Shown here one piece after another: positions 45,962 through 53,587 of a stretch of 64,000 nt of DNA (positions are counted from its first letter, which is position 1; every line of letters starts with the position of its first letter). Position numbers and translations under genes: made by a program. The notes below the pieces were generated by a model. It had not been told where the DNA came from. It searched no databases and saw only the letters and a program-made list of their open reading frames with translations. Source of the stretch: an uncultured Aquimarina sp. (lineage in GTDB: Bacteria; Bacteroidota; Bacteroidia; Flavobacteriales; Flavobacteriaceae); NCBI RefSeq assembly GCF_947496855.1, contig NZ_CANMED010000002.1, forward strand, positions 558,001-622,000, read 5' to 3'.

Positions 45962-46303
45962 ATGTTTTCTGGCATTGCGGAACTAGAACGTGACATTATT
46001 ATAGAACGGACATTAGCTGGGCAAGAAAGCACAAGACAAAGAGGTGTTAAGTTCGGAAGAAAACGAGGTTTGACTAAAGAAATTAAAAAGAAAGCAATCT
46101 TAGCTGAAACATATTACAGAGATAAAACAAAAGAATTATCTGTGAAAGAAATATGTAAACTTTGTGATATCAGCTCTAAAGCCACTTTATATAGATATTT
46201 AATGAATCAAGGTCTTAGAAATTGCGTTGAATATAACGCTTATTTTTGGGACAAAAATCAAGAGCCGGATAATGCATATTGTGAAAAACATTTAAAAGAA
46301 TAA
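45962..46303 (+). pseudogene. beheaded serine recombinase (resolvase C-terminal part)
   Basis: The frame starts at the ATG of repeat copy 10 and gives MFSGIAELERDIIIERTLAG, then RGVKFGRKRGL and a helix-turn-helix (KEICKLCDISSKATLYRYL). This is the end of a resolvase/invertase: the long E helix and DNA-binding domain are present, but the catalytic N-terminal domain with the active serine (about 100 residues) is absent. The join between repeat and gene body is exact. The protein could still bind DNA, but it cannot recombine by itself. Confidence 0.8.
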
Positions 46304-46358
46304 GAGGGGCTAACATGTTTATATTTGCTAAATATAGACACAATTATTATATTTGAAT

Positions 46359-46583
46359 ATGAATATAAGTTTTACAAAACAACAAGAAGAATATATTTCG
46401 AAGCAAGTTGCTTCTGGAGAGTATCAGAATAATAGTGAAGTAATACGTGACGCTTTAAGGCTTCATGGTATCTATAGAGATAAAGTAATAAAAGATTTAA
46501 GAAAAGAAATTGAGGAGGGTTGGAATGCTCCAGATAGCAAAAGAACCATGCAAGATATTATTGATTCTAAGAAAAAAGGATAA
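46359..46583 (+). CDS. parD: ParD-type antitoxin
   Basis: The 74-residue protein (from ATG 46359; a TTG lies 6 bp upstream) has the ribbon-helix-helix pattern NISFTKQQEEYISKQVASGEYQNNSEVIRDALRL in parts. The ParE-binding C-terminal tail includes WNAPDSKRTMQDII. It neutralises the toxin encoded next and normally represses its own operon. Stop and next start overlap by one base (TAATG). No array repeat lies before it. Confidence 0.85.
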   Translation: MNISFTKQQEEYISKQVASGEYQNNSEVIRDALRLHGIYRDKVIKDLRKEIEEGWNAPDSKRTMQDIIDSKKKG

Positions 46584-46876
46584 TGCGAAAATTTATATTA
46601 TCTACAAAAGCAGATGATGATATTGAGGGTTTATATGATGATGGTTTAAAGAAGTTTGGGGAATCTCAAGCTATAAAATACTTAGAAGAACTTAACTTAA
46701 TGTTTGTATTCCTTTCTAAAAATTCAGAAGTTGGAAAAAAGAGAGATGAAATTAAAATGAAGCTAGTTAGTTTTCCTATTGGATCACACATTATATTTTA
46801 TAGAATATTCAAAACACATATTCGAATTATAAGAGTTTTGTATGGAGGAAAAGATTTAGTAAAATTTTTAAAATAA
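46583..46876 (+). CDS. parE: ParE-type toxin
   Basis: The 97-residue protein matches the RelE/ParE fold: FILSTKADDDIEGLYDDGL, then KRDEIKMKLVSFPIGSHIIFYRI and the C-terminal IIRVLYGGKDLVKFL. ParE toxins poison DNA gyrase and are countered by ParD. With the antitoxin in front it forms a complete module. Its stop touches repeat copy 11. Toxin-antitoxin pairs often stabilise cassette arrays. Confidence 0.85.
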   Translation: MRKFILSTKADDDIEGLYDDGLKKFGESQAIKYLEELNLMFVFLSKNSEVGKKRDEIKMKLVSFPIGSHIIFYRIFKTHIRIIRVLYGGKDLVKFLK

Positions 46877-46891
46877 CAGTTAAATAAAACG

Positions 46892-47369
46892 ATGCCTATT
46901 AAAATAAATTCATACACTTCTGCTGATTTTCCTAATGAGAAAGAACCAGTGATAAAAAAGTTTGTTCAGATGGTTTTTGAAAATGTTGACAACTACGAAG
47001 AGTTTCAATTATCTCTTTTAATAGATAAAATATGATTAGATTTTAATGAAAAGAAACAGTTTAACGAATTATTTTTAACATTACGTAGTGAATTCATTAA
47101 AAGTGAGCGTATAGAAATTGTTTGAGGCACTCTTTTTAGAATGTTACCAATTAGTACAAGTGATAGTAAATCTGGTATTAATATTGAAAAATTTTATTGG
47201 TGGAGATAATTATAGAGTTCAAGTTTCAAATGGAAAATTTAATGATTTGTTTAATCAAAAATTGGATTCAAACAATAGCAAAAAACCAATATTACAATAT
47301 CTTTTTTGGATAGCACGAACAATTATCGCAGGTAATTCAATTTATAATCTTGTTGCTCAAAATCACTAA
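46892..47369 (+). pseudogene. decayed gene with two in-frame TGA stops and a frameshift
   Basis: It starts at the ATG of repeat copy 11 (MPIKINSYTSADFPNE). It is interrupted by TGA at 47033-47035 and again near 47123, yet reads on as coding-like sequence (LDFNEKKQFNELFLTLRSEF). A frameshift near 47206 leads into DNYRVQVSNGKFNDLFNQKL and the tail YLFWIARTIIAGNSIYNL. The parts look like one former protein of about 155 residues. Family not recognised. Confidence 0.55.
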
Positions 47370-47396
47370 ATCAAAAGTCTAAATAAACGATAAATT

Positions 47397-47831
47397 ATGG
47401 GGCTATTTAAGAAATTATTTTCAAGTAAAACTAGTCTGGAATTAGTTGATGTGAATCTAGGAAAGTTTAACAGTAATTATATTAAAGGGTCGGAAGTAAA
47501 TTGGATAGGGACTATAATTTTATTTGAAGAAACTATTGAGTTGATTATTGATGGAAACTCTGAGAGACTTTCTCCAAACCAGAAAAAGATTATTCTTAAT
47601 GCTCTATCGAACGAAGAAATACTAAAATCTGAATCTTCTGTTGCAATTAATGAAGAATATAATAATGCTGATATGGAATTTCAATCCTTGGATGAGCAAT
47701 TTCAGGTAAAGGCGATCACCTCTAATGAAAATGGATTTGAGTTATCATTTGAACAAAAAGAAAATCCTTATTATTACTTTAATGTGTTTTTTGAGAACAA
47801 TAAACAGCGAGGTGTTTCTATTGATAGTTAA
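47397..47831 (+). CDS. soluble acidic protein, unknown
   Basis: The 144-residue protein starts six bases after repeat copy 12 and its stop overlaps copy 13. It begins MGLFKKLFSS, a start typical of small cytosolic immunity-like proteins, and is acidic (NEEILKSESSVAINEEYNNAD). No domain recognised. Confidence 0.6.
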   Translation: MGLFKKLFSSKTSLELVDVNLGKFNSNYIKGSEVNWIGTIILFEETIELIIDGNSERLSPNQKKIILNALSNEEILKSESSVAINEEYNNADMEFQSLDEQFQVKAITSNENGFELSFEQKENPYYYFNVFFENNKQRGVSIDS

Positions 47832-47846
47832 AAGTTCAATAAACCG

Positions 47847-48092
47847 ATGATAACTGAAGATAAATATGAGGAAATAAACTCAAGCAATTGGTCTGGTGTA
47901 AAAGCTATTTTGATAGCAGAGCAAAGAAATTTACCTGGGGAGGTTATAGCTGAAAATGTCGAAGTCATCATTTGTAATAAATCAGAAAAAAGAATGTTTC
48001 AAGGTGAAAACCTTAATGCATACAAATTCGATATAAAACTTAATGGCATACTTGTACATGGTGTAAGGTGTACAAATTTAAAAGTTCAATAA
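47847..48092 (+). CDS. small soluble protein ending in the repeat
   Basis: The 81-residue protein starts at the ATG of repeat copy 13 and stops at the TAA of copy 14, with last residues KVQ. It has beta-strand-rich character (AYKFDIKLNGILVHGVRCTN). Unknown family. Confidence 0.58.
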   Translation: MITEDKYEEINSSNWSGVKAILIAEQRNLPGEVIAENVEVIICNKSEKRMFQGENLNAYKFDIKLNGILVHGVRCTNLKVQ

Positions 48093-48103
48093 AACGATAA
48101 CAA

Positions 48104-48532
48104 TTGAGTAAAATAGATAAGTACTTTTACAAATGGGATTCTTCTAAATTAGAATCCATTGTTCAGTTAGGTGATTCCAAAAAAGAGCTTTTGTCTTCTG
48201 GTTTAATCAAAGATAACTCTGTTGACAAAAAAGAAAATGAATATAGTGGAATTAATGGGAATCCATGGAGGATAGACTTTTTTGAAGACGTGGTATGTAA
48301 AGTTTGGTATAATAGAGAAAGTTCATTCAAAATAAACAATACAGAACTGATAGGACAAGAATTTGTATCTATTCAAGAAATTATAGAAAATAACTATGGA
48401 AATCTCAACGATAAAATAACAAGTGTACAAGAAATGAATTTATTTAACGATTCAGATATACTTTATATCGTATGTAGAGATTTCTTTGTTACATTAATTG
48501 CGGTCATTAGACCAACAATCAAAGTTCAATAA
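48104..48532 (+). CDS. soluble protein ending in the repeat, unknown
   Basis: The 142-residue protein appears to start at TTG 48104, six bases after copy 14, because that copy reads ACGATAA and offers no ATG. It ends IRPTIKVQ through the TAA of copy 15. The segment NGNPWRIDFFEDVVCKVWY looks like a folded beta domain. No family recognised; immunity-like by size and composition only. Confidence 0.55.
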   Translation: MSKIDKYFYKWDSSKLESIVQLGDSKKELLSSGLIKDNSVDKKENEYSGINGNPWRIDFFEDVVCKVWYNRESSFKINNTELIGQEFVSIQEIIENNYGNLNDKITSVQEMNLFNDSDILYIVCRDFFVTLIAVIRPTIKVQ

Positions 48533-48536
48533 AACG

Positions 48537-48872
48537 ATGAATATTTTTTCACAAATCACTAAATGGTATAAAGATAGAATAGAACTTAAAAAATCAGATT
48601 TAGGGAGAAACTATGGTTGGTTTATCGAATTTGAGGACAAAGTAGTTGGAGAATTGTCTAATTACAGTAAAGATGCATTTTATGACGTTGTTTCATATGA
48701 AGGGTATGAAGATGTAGTTTTTAATGAAGATATATGGATGAGTGTTGGTTTTAAATTAAGAAATAAGATTTATGATCAATATTCCGAAGGTTGGTATACA
48801 GGATTTTATCCTGGGGATTTAATTAAAGTAAAAAAATTAAGGTTTAGATATCTTTGGACAGAAAAACTATAA
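48537..48872 (+). CDS. soluble aromatic-rich protein, unknown
   Basis: The chosen start is the ATG of repeat copy 15 (MNIFSQITKWYKDR), giving 111 residues. A TTG further upstream would read through the repeat and overlap the preceding gene. The C-terminal part is rich in Tyr and Trp (YDQYSEGWYTGFYPGDLIKV). Its stop touches copy 16. Confidence 0.6.
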   Translation: MNIFSQITKWYKDRIELKKSDLGRNYGWFIEFEDKVVGELSNYSKDAFYDVVSYEGYEDVVFNEDIWMSVGFKLRNKIYDQYSEGWYTGFYPGDLIKVKKLRFRYLWTEKL

Positions 48873-48909
48873 AGTTCAATAAAACGATTATAATAGATAA
48901 AATTACATG

Positions 48910-48939
48910 AAATACAAAGGACATACATCCCTTATATTT
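48910..48939. repeat. short hairpin repeat, copy 2 of 3
   Basis: AAATACAAAGGA pairs with TCCCTTATATTT at 10 of 12 positions. A 16-codon frame (MKYKGHTSLIFLLRHI, 48907-48957) spans it, and its TGA overlaps the ATG of the lipoprotein gene. The same KYKGHxS frame is found in copy 3 and, in variant form, in copy 1. Confidence 0.7.
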
Positions 48940-48953
48940 TTGTTGCGGCACAT

Positions 48954-49568
48954 ATGAAAAAGACTTTTCTAGTATTGATTAACATTTTTATCACGATGAT
49001 TTTGATTTCTTGTGTGACTAAATACAAAATTCAAGAAACGGAATATCAATTTATTCCGTACAAAGGAAATGAAGTGTTAGTATTCGAATCGAATAGAAGT
49101 GAAAAAGATACAATTAGTTTAAAAACATACAAAGGTTGGTATAAAACAGAAAGAGTTCCTTATAGAATTTTTCATAATAAATATGAAAAATATGGGATTG
49201 ATTTAGTACATCATAGTTCAAAAATCGCAGATTCTATTCCAGATTTTTTAATCGAAATATTCGCATTTGATTGGAAAGGATTAAGAATAAATATAAGAAC
49301 TAAATCTGTCAACCATAACTATGTAAATAAAACGAGCTTTACTGTGTTTGAATTTGATAGTATACCAAATACAGAAATGAAAATTAATCAAATTATATAT
49401 TCAGACGTAAAAGTAATTTTAGGTGAGAATGATGAAAACAAAACTGGGAATCAGGTAAGTCAATTTTATTGGAGTGAAAAGAATGGGTTATTGGGATGGG
49501 ATATCAATAATGTTGAATGGAGATTGAATAAAAGATACGTGCCACAACAAAATATAAAAATGGATTAA
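48954..49568 (+). CDS. lipoprotein, unknown
   Basis: The 204-residue protein has a lipoprotein signal (FITMILISC) and a mature domain without membrane segments. Its ATG overlaps the stop of a 16-codon leader frame within the hairpin repeat, which might couple translation. No domain recognised. Confidence 0.65.
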   Translation: MKKTFLVLINIFITMILISCVTKYKIQETEYQFIPYKGNEVLVFESNRSEKDTISLKTYKGWYKTERVPYRIFHNKYEKYGIDLVHHSSKIADSIPDFLIEIFAFDWKGLRINIRTKSVNHNYVNKTSFTVFEFDSIPNTEMKINQIIYSDVKVILGENDENKTGNQVSQFYWSEKNGLLGWDINNVEWRLNKRYVPQQNIKMD

Positions 49569-49647
49569 AACACCTTTTACACTAAATATTAAAGTTCAAT
49601 AAACCGATAGATAAATAAGAAATATACCATTATTAGTAAACTTAGAT

Positions 49648-49992
49648 ATGAAAAATTTAAAAATAATATTATTACTCTTCCTTTCAGCGATACTTTTTTC
49701 TTGTTCTAAGTCTTATAAATTAATTGAAAAAAATAAAATTCAAGGTGTATTTATTCTAAATTCTTCTCCTACTTTTAAGGGATACTATTACCAAGGGACT
49801 GATAGTGAGTTTCACTACTTCTCGAGTAAATGGGAATTAAAGAAAGATATGCTTTTTAAGCTAAGAAAAGAAGACTTACTAATAAAGGAACCTTATGATT
49901 TCGAAATGAATGAAATTAGATTTGATTTATTCAAAACGGAAAAGGAGTTTGGTAATAATGAATTTTATGAATTATTCATAATTCAACAATAA
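49648..49992 (+). CDS. small lipoprotein, unknown
   Basis: The 114-residue protein has a lipoprotein signal (LLLFLSAILFSCSK). It starts 40 bp after repeat copy 17, so it keeps its own leader. The mature part is beta-rich with many aromatics (FKGYYYQGTDSEFHYFSSKW). No family recognised. Confidence 0.6.
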   Translation: MKNLKIILLLFLSAILFSCSKSYKLIEKNKIQGVFILNSSPTFKGYYYQGTDSEFHYFSSKWELKKDMLFKLRKEDLLIKEPYDFEMNEIRFDLFKTEKEFGNNEFYELFIIQQ

Positions 49993-50068
49993 AGAACCAT
50001 TTACTAACACTATGTAAAAATGCACAAAACGCATTTTACACTAAACGATAAAAGTTCAATAAAACGAT

Positions 50069-50098
50069 GGAATATAAAGGACATATATCCTTTATTCC
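50069..50098. repeat. short hairpin repeat, copy 3 of 3
   Basis: GGAATATAAAGGA pairs with TCCTTTATTCC, with two extra bases bulged on the left arm. It is joined directly to the ATG of repeat copy 18 and gives the 12-codon frame MEYKGHISFIPM. A 19-codon fragment (MIQKLKAEFIKIIEKSYRI) follows at 50118. Confidence 0.7.
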
Positions 50099-50293
50099 AA
50101 TGTAGCTAATTTCAAAAATGATTCAGAAATTAAAAGCTGAATTTATAAAAATTATTGAAAAGTCATATCGTATTTGATAGCACGTTCCGAATTTTTTATA
50201 TCGGTTTATAAACATACAGATGGCAGAAATCGCAGTATACTACACTTCTATCATCTGTGTGTTTTTCCACTTCTTATACAAAAATTGGCAGGG

Positions 50294-51346
50294 TTATTCA
50301 CATTGAACATCACGACCGTCATCTCTAATAGTCCAATTACTTTCACCAATCAAAGTAGCTCTTGCGGCAGCTGCTTCATCAGAACAAAAAGCGGTGTCAT
50401 TAGCTCCAAAGCTAACATCATTTTGTCGTGTTTGATTAGCAAAACTAATGAGTAGTTTGTCGTAGTTTTCTGTTGACAACGCCGAACCATTAAACATAAG
50501 ACCGGCATCAGTAACTTTAGAAATATTCCAGTTACTAATATCGGGATTTGCTAATGAAGCAGAAAAAAACATACCAGCTAGATTCGTTACATTACCAGTA
50601 TCCCAATTACTAACATCAGGATTCGCTAACCTTGCAGCAACAAACATACCAAATAGACTGCTCACGTTTGACAAATCAGGAATATCGGTGGCAAGAACTT
50701 CAAGATTAGAACAATCTGCAAATGCGGCGTCCATAGACAACCATATTCCCGTTCCCCATTGATCCACAGAGATAATCTTATCAGACTCATCCAGCGGAAT
50801 GTTGTCAAATTGTATTGCAGGAAAAATACCAGTTATACGTATGGTATGCTCCTCATTGATGTCAAAAGTATGAGTGATATCCCCAGTTATTCCAGATTCA
50901 TCTACCACCCCATCATTATTCCAATCTACATTATAGTTATAGGTGAATTCTGGATTTGTGGGAATGGTAATTTCGCTAGCAGACCAGGTCGTTATAAATT
51001 CTATTCCTGACGCTGTTCCCAAACTAACATTAATAGTTACCGTAAACTCTTGAGTATCTCCATTTTCAGCAACGACAGTATACACTACAGGGTTTGTAAA
51101 ATCTTGTACCGAACCAATAGCCGGAACTATAGTTAACCCTGTATGCTCAATAAAAGGAGTCAAAGCTGTAATATCTGTTCCTGTATCAAACTCAAGTGTA
51201 ATAGTGTTACTATCTATAGTGCCCTGTTGCTCATTAATACTAAATGAAGTAATCTCATTAAGATCGCTTAATACCTGACCGTCATCATCATTAGAGCATG
51301 ATATGCATAGTAAGAACAGACAAATGTAAATAGATAGTGCTTTCAT
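50294..51346 (-). CDS. BspA-like (DUF285) lipoprotein
   Basis: The 350-residue protein has a lipobox (LFLLCISCSND). A cadherin-like beta domain follows (about 28-110, ITSFSINEQQGTIDSNTITLE in parts). From about residue 195 come BspA-type repeats with the phrases NLEVLATDIPDLSNVSSLFG, NPDVSNWDTGNVTNLAGMF and NPDISNWNISKVTDAGLMF. Such repeats make surface adhesion domains. It reads against the array. Confidence 0.85.
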   Translation of the reverse strand: MKALSIYICLFLLCISCSNDDDGQVLSDLNEITSFSINEQQGTIDSNTITLEFDTGTDITALTPFIEHTGLTIVPAIGSVQDFTNPVVYTVVAENGDTQEFTVTINVSLGTASGIEFITTWSASEITIPTNPEFTYNYNVDWNNDGVVDESGITGDITHTFDINEEHTIRITGIFPAIQFDNIPLDESDKIISVDQWGTGIWLSMDAAFADCSNLEVLATDIPDLSNVSSLFGMFVAARLANPDVSNWDTGNVTNLAGMFFSASLANPDISNWNISKVTDAGLMFNGSALSTENYDKLLISFANQTRQNDVSFGANDTAFCSDEAAAARATLIGESNWTIRDDGRDVQCE

Positions 51347-51857
51347 TTTTTTGTTTTCTATATGAATTAATATTACAAATAAAGGTTGGAAAAATTATTA
51401 AACCAAAATAAAATGTACGAAAAGGAAAACATGAGATTAAAAGGGAAAATAAAGGGTTAAAATATCCAATTCCTATTTACGAAAATTTGTTTGTTAAACT
51501 TGAAACTAAAAAGCATACTGAAATTACAACTGGCTACAACAGCACCTATGAAATTATGGAAGTTAACCTGTGTTAGAAGTTTAGGAATGAAGCTCTTAAA
51601 GTTCTTAGACATTATTTCGTTTGCAAAAGATTACTTAACATCGAGGATATTAGCAAAAGATCTATATGTGAGTTAGTTGTGAGATAAATTATTTTCAACC
51701 GCATATACTTGATCACTATTATCGCAGAGAAATTAGAGACATTAGAAGAGCGGTGTATGAGTTTTAAAAGAAGAAATCACTTTAATAAACCCCTGAAAAC
51801 CATCTAGTATTTTAAACCCCTAATCTTTATTTTTGAAAAATATTTAAAACGTATTAT
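51347..51857. other. gap with decayed coding sequence
   Basis: Frames here are short and broken. One stretch (about 51570-51770) reads FRNEALKVLRHYFVCKRLLN in one frame and continues after a stop, suggesting a former gene. No family is recognised and no intact gene is called. Confidence 0.4.
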
Positions 51858-52637
51858 ATGAAAAATTCCATCACACAAATCACAATACTATTTTTAATTT
51901 CTTTTTTAATCACCAATTGCGGTAGTGATGATTCTGTTCAAGATGAAGAAGAAATAATGATAGAACCTCTTGAAAATCTTTCCGAAGACCCTCTTTTTAT
52001 AGAATATCTTTCAATCTTACAAACTCCTATAGACTTATCTAGGATAAACCCTCAGCGTTCAGAAGAAATTATGAGGCAATATAATAATTTTAGCGAATTA
52101 GAGGGAGATATTCTAAAACAAGAGTTAGCAAATACCCTAGGTTTTGAAAATTTTGATAACATGGTAGACTATGCAAATAATGCTAATGAACATCGTTTTC
52201 AATTAGAAGAAAAATATAAGCTTAGTAGTTATCCTTGGGGTAGCCTAGAGCTTTATTATTTAAATGGTCTTAATATAACGAACAACTCTGGTAATTTTAA
52301 TGGTAAATTATTGCTTCAACAACGTCCTCCTGCTGAGTGTTTTTTGGAGGATCTTGAACAGATAGAAAGTTGGGATTGTTATGGAGATTATGTCAGATCG
52401 CTTGGTGAGATTTTAAGAGAGCACAGATTATTATTTGCAGATGAGGATTGTGTAGATCGTACTTATCAGACTTTTTTTGCCGAGTGTAACGATCCGGGTA
52501 GTGAATCAACATTGCCTTTCAGGATGGATTTTGGTTTTATACAATCTAGTTTTAATTGCTGTGTAGCTCAGTCTTGCGAAAGTGTCCCAGATGTCCAGGA
52601 AAACGATGATTCTTATTGTAATCCACTCGTGTCTTAA
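51858..52637 (+). CDS. lipoprotein, unknown
   Basis: The 259-residue protein has a lipoprotein signal (FLITNCGSDD), an acidic spacer, and a mature domain with seven further cysteines in its second half (ECFLEDLEQIESWDCYGDY; SSFNCCVAQSCESV). These probably form disulfides outside the cytosol. I recognise no family. Confidence 0.65.
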   Translation: MKNSITQITILFLISFLITNCGSDDSVQDEEEIMIEPLENLSEDPLFIEYLSILQTPIDLSRINPQRSEEIMRQYNNFSELEGDILKQELANTLGFENFDNMVDYANNANEHRFQLEEKYKLSSYPWGSLELYYLNGLNITNNSGNFNGKLLLQQRPPAECFLEDLEQIESWDCYGDYVRSLGEILREHRLLFADEDCVDRTYQTFFAECNDPGSESTLPFRMDFGFIQSSFNCCVAQSCESVPDVQENDDSYCNPLVS

Positions 52638-52908
52638 GGTTAGAAAATCACTGATTACAAAAAAGGTTCGAAGGTCTTTAAAACTAGGATGGAGATTGAA
52701 CTGGAAAATAAGAAGTCAATAGACCTTGGCACAACAGCCACTATACCTGTACGATTTTGGAACAAAACAAAATCCAAAGTTTCATATCAAAATGAGTTTC
52801 TAAGTACTGAGAAGGTTTCATAACAGTGGAGAGAATTAATAAATTATGTACAGCAAGGTGAAAAAAAGAATTAAAACACATTTTACTCTAAATATTTAGT
52901 AAATACAA

Positions 52909-52927
52909 AAAGTTCAAATAAATGATG
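52909..52927 (+). repeat. outlying copy of the array repeat
   Basis: AAAGTTCAAATAAATGATG is a variant of the 19-bp repeat, 2.8 kb past the last array copy. Its upstream flank (ACATTTTACTCTAAATATT) also resembles the flanks of copies 17 and 18, so it is related by more than the core. Confidence 0.7.
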
Positions 52928-53017
52928 ATTAAATATCTCTTTAAAAGACAAACTATATATTGTTTACTAATACTAGTATTTTATAATTCTTGTAATGAAC
53001 AAGTCAAAACTAAATGA
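52922..53017 (+). CDS. 31-residue lipoprotein-like peptide
   Basis: The frame starts at the ATG pair in the outlying repeat copy and encodes a hydrophobic helix ending LVFYNSC, a plausible lipobox, followed by NEQVKTK. It could be a lysis- or bacteriocin-release-type mini lipoprotein, or simply the cut-off front of a longer lipoprotein. Its stop region overlaps the next broken frame. Confidence 0.4.
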   Translation: MMIKYLFKRQTIYCLLILVFYNSCNEQVKTK

Positions 53018-53263
53018 ACAGATGATCTAAAAAAATCTTCCTTTTATTCCTTTTGATATCATTTTTGATCATTACAATAATGATGATTAAGCAATTATTT
53101 GACACAGTCTTAGATGTTACTTTTGAATTGATTTTTTCTATAATATGAAGGGGGTTAACTAATGTTTTTGTTTTTCTATTATATAGTTATTCTTGGAATG
53201 CATTATTCACAATTATTTTTAGGAAAGAAATTCATACTGGAGTTATAGAAACTAAATTCTGAT
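53014..53263 (+). pseudogene. decayed membrane-protein gene with in-frame TGA codons
   Basis: The frame reads MNR, TGA, SKKIFLLFLLISFLIITIMM, later SII, TGA, RGLTNVFVFLLYSYSWNAL, and ends GVIETKF. Two hydrophobic helices are obvious on either side of the second TGA. Replacing either TGA by Trp would give one sensible protein of about 82 residues. Family not recognised. Confidence 0.5.
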
Positions 53264-53273
53264 TAAACTTGAT

Positions 53274-53364
53274 TGTCAGCCTGAGTCTGTCGAAGACATT
53301 TTGAATATTAAGATGTTAAAAACTTCGACACCGGTTCGCCTTTGGAGGAAGCTCAGTTTGACAG
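53274..53364. repeat. interspersed palindromic (REP-like) repeat
   Basis: TGTCAGCCTGAGTCTGTCGAAG (53274-53295, in parts) is answered by CTTCGACA (53323-53330) and AGCTCAGTTTGACAG (53350-53364). This is a form of the CCTGAG...TGTCGAAG palindrome found dispersed in many Bacteroidota genomes. A block of about 19 bases splits its right arm. Confidence 0.6.
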
Positions 53365-53522
53365 AGAAATATACTTTTTAGACTTCTTTTTTGCGTAATA
53401 ACCTTTTTTCAAAATCAACGTGTTTAATCCTGTCACCCCGGCTATGGGGACCTCTTATTCGTACGTTTTTTTTTAAAAACAAATCAAACAGCATTTTAAT
53501 TGCTTTATTTTTTATTATAAGA

Positions 53523-53565
53523 AAAAACTAAACCCTCCAGAAAAGTCAATTTCAAGAGGGTTTAG
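53523..53565 (-). terminator. rho-independent terminator for the large T9SS protein gene
   Basis: CTAAACCCTC (53528-53537) pairs perfectly with GAGGGTTTAG (53556-53565), and the minus strand continues into TTTTTT. Confidence 0.85.
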
Positions 53566-53587
53566 GGATATGTTATTTGCTTTTATT

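Larger units (their letters stand above)
41265..50069 (+). repeat. 19-bp repeat array joining stop and start codons of small genes
   Basis: Consensus AAAGTTCAATAAAACGATG. Copies start at 41265, 41395, 41728, 42681, 43134, 43895, 44285, 45365, 45727, 45946, 46876, 47374, 47831, 48081, 48521, 48871, 49591 and 50051, all on the plus strand; most differ by zero to two bases. The inner TAA ends several genes (giving C-terminal KVQ) and the final ATG starts many. Units are 120-1,090 bp. Outliers lie at 52909 and 62480. Confidence 0.9.

Noticed and set aside
41265..50069. CRISPR array
   Set aside because: The repeats are 19 bp but the spacers are 100-1,100 bp and contain genes. There are no cas genes.
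50174..50455. Plus-strand frame overlapping the BspA-like gene end
   Set aside because: It runs antisense into the conserved end of the BspA-like gene and has no recognised features.
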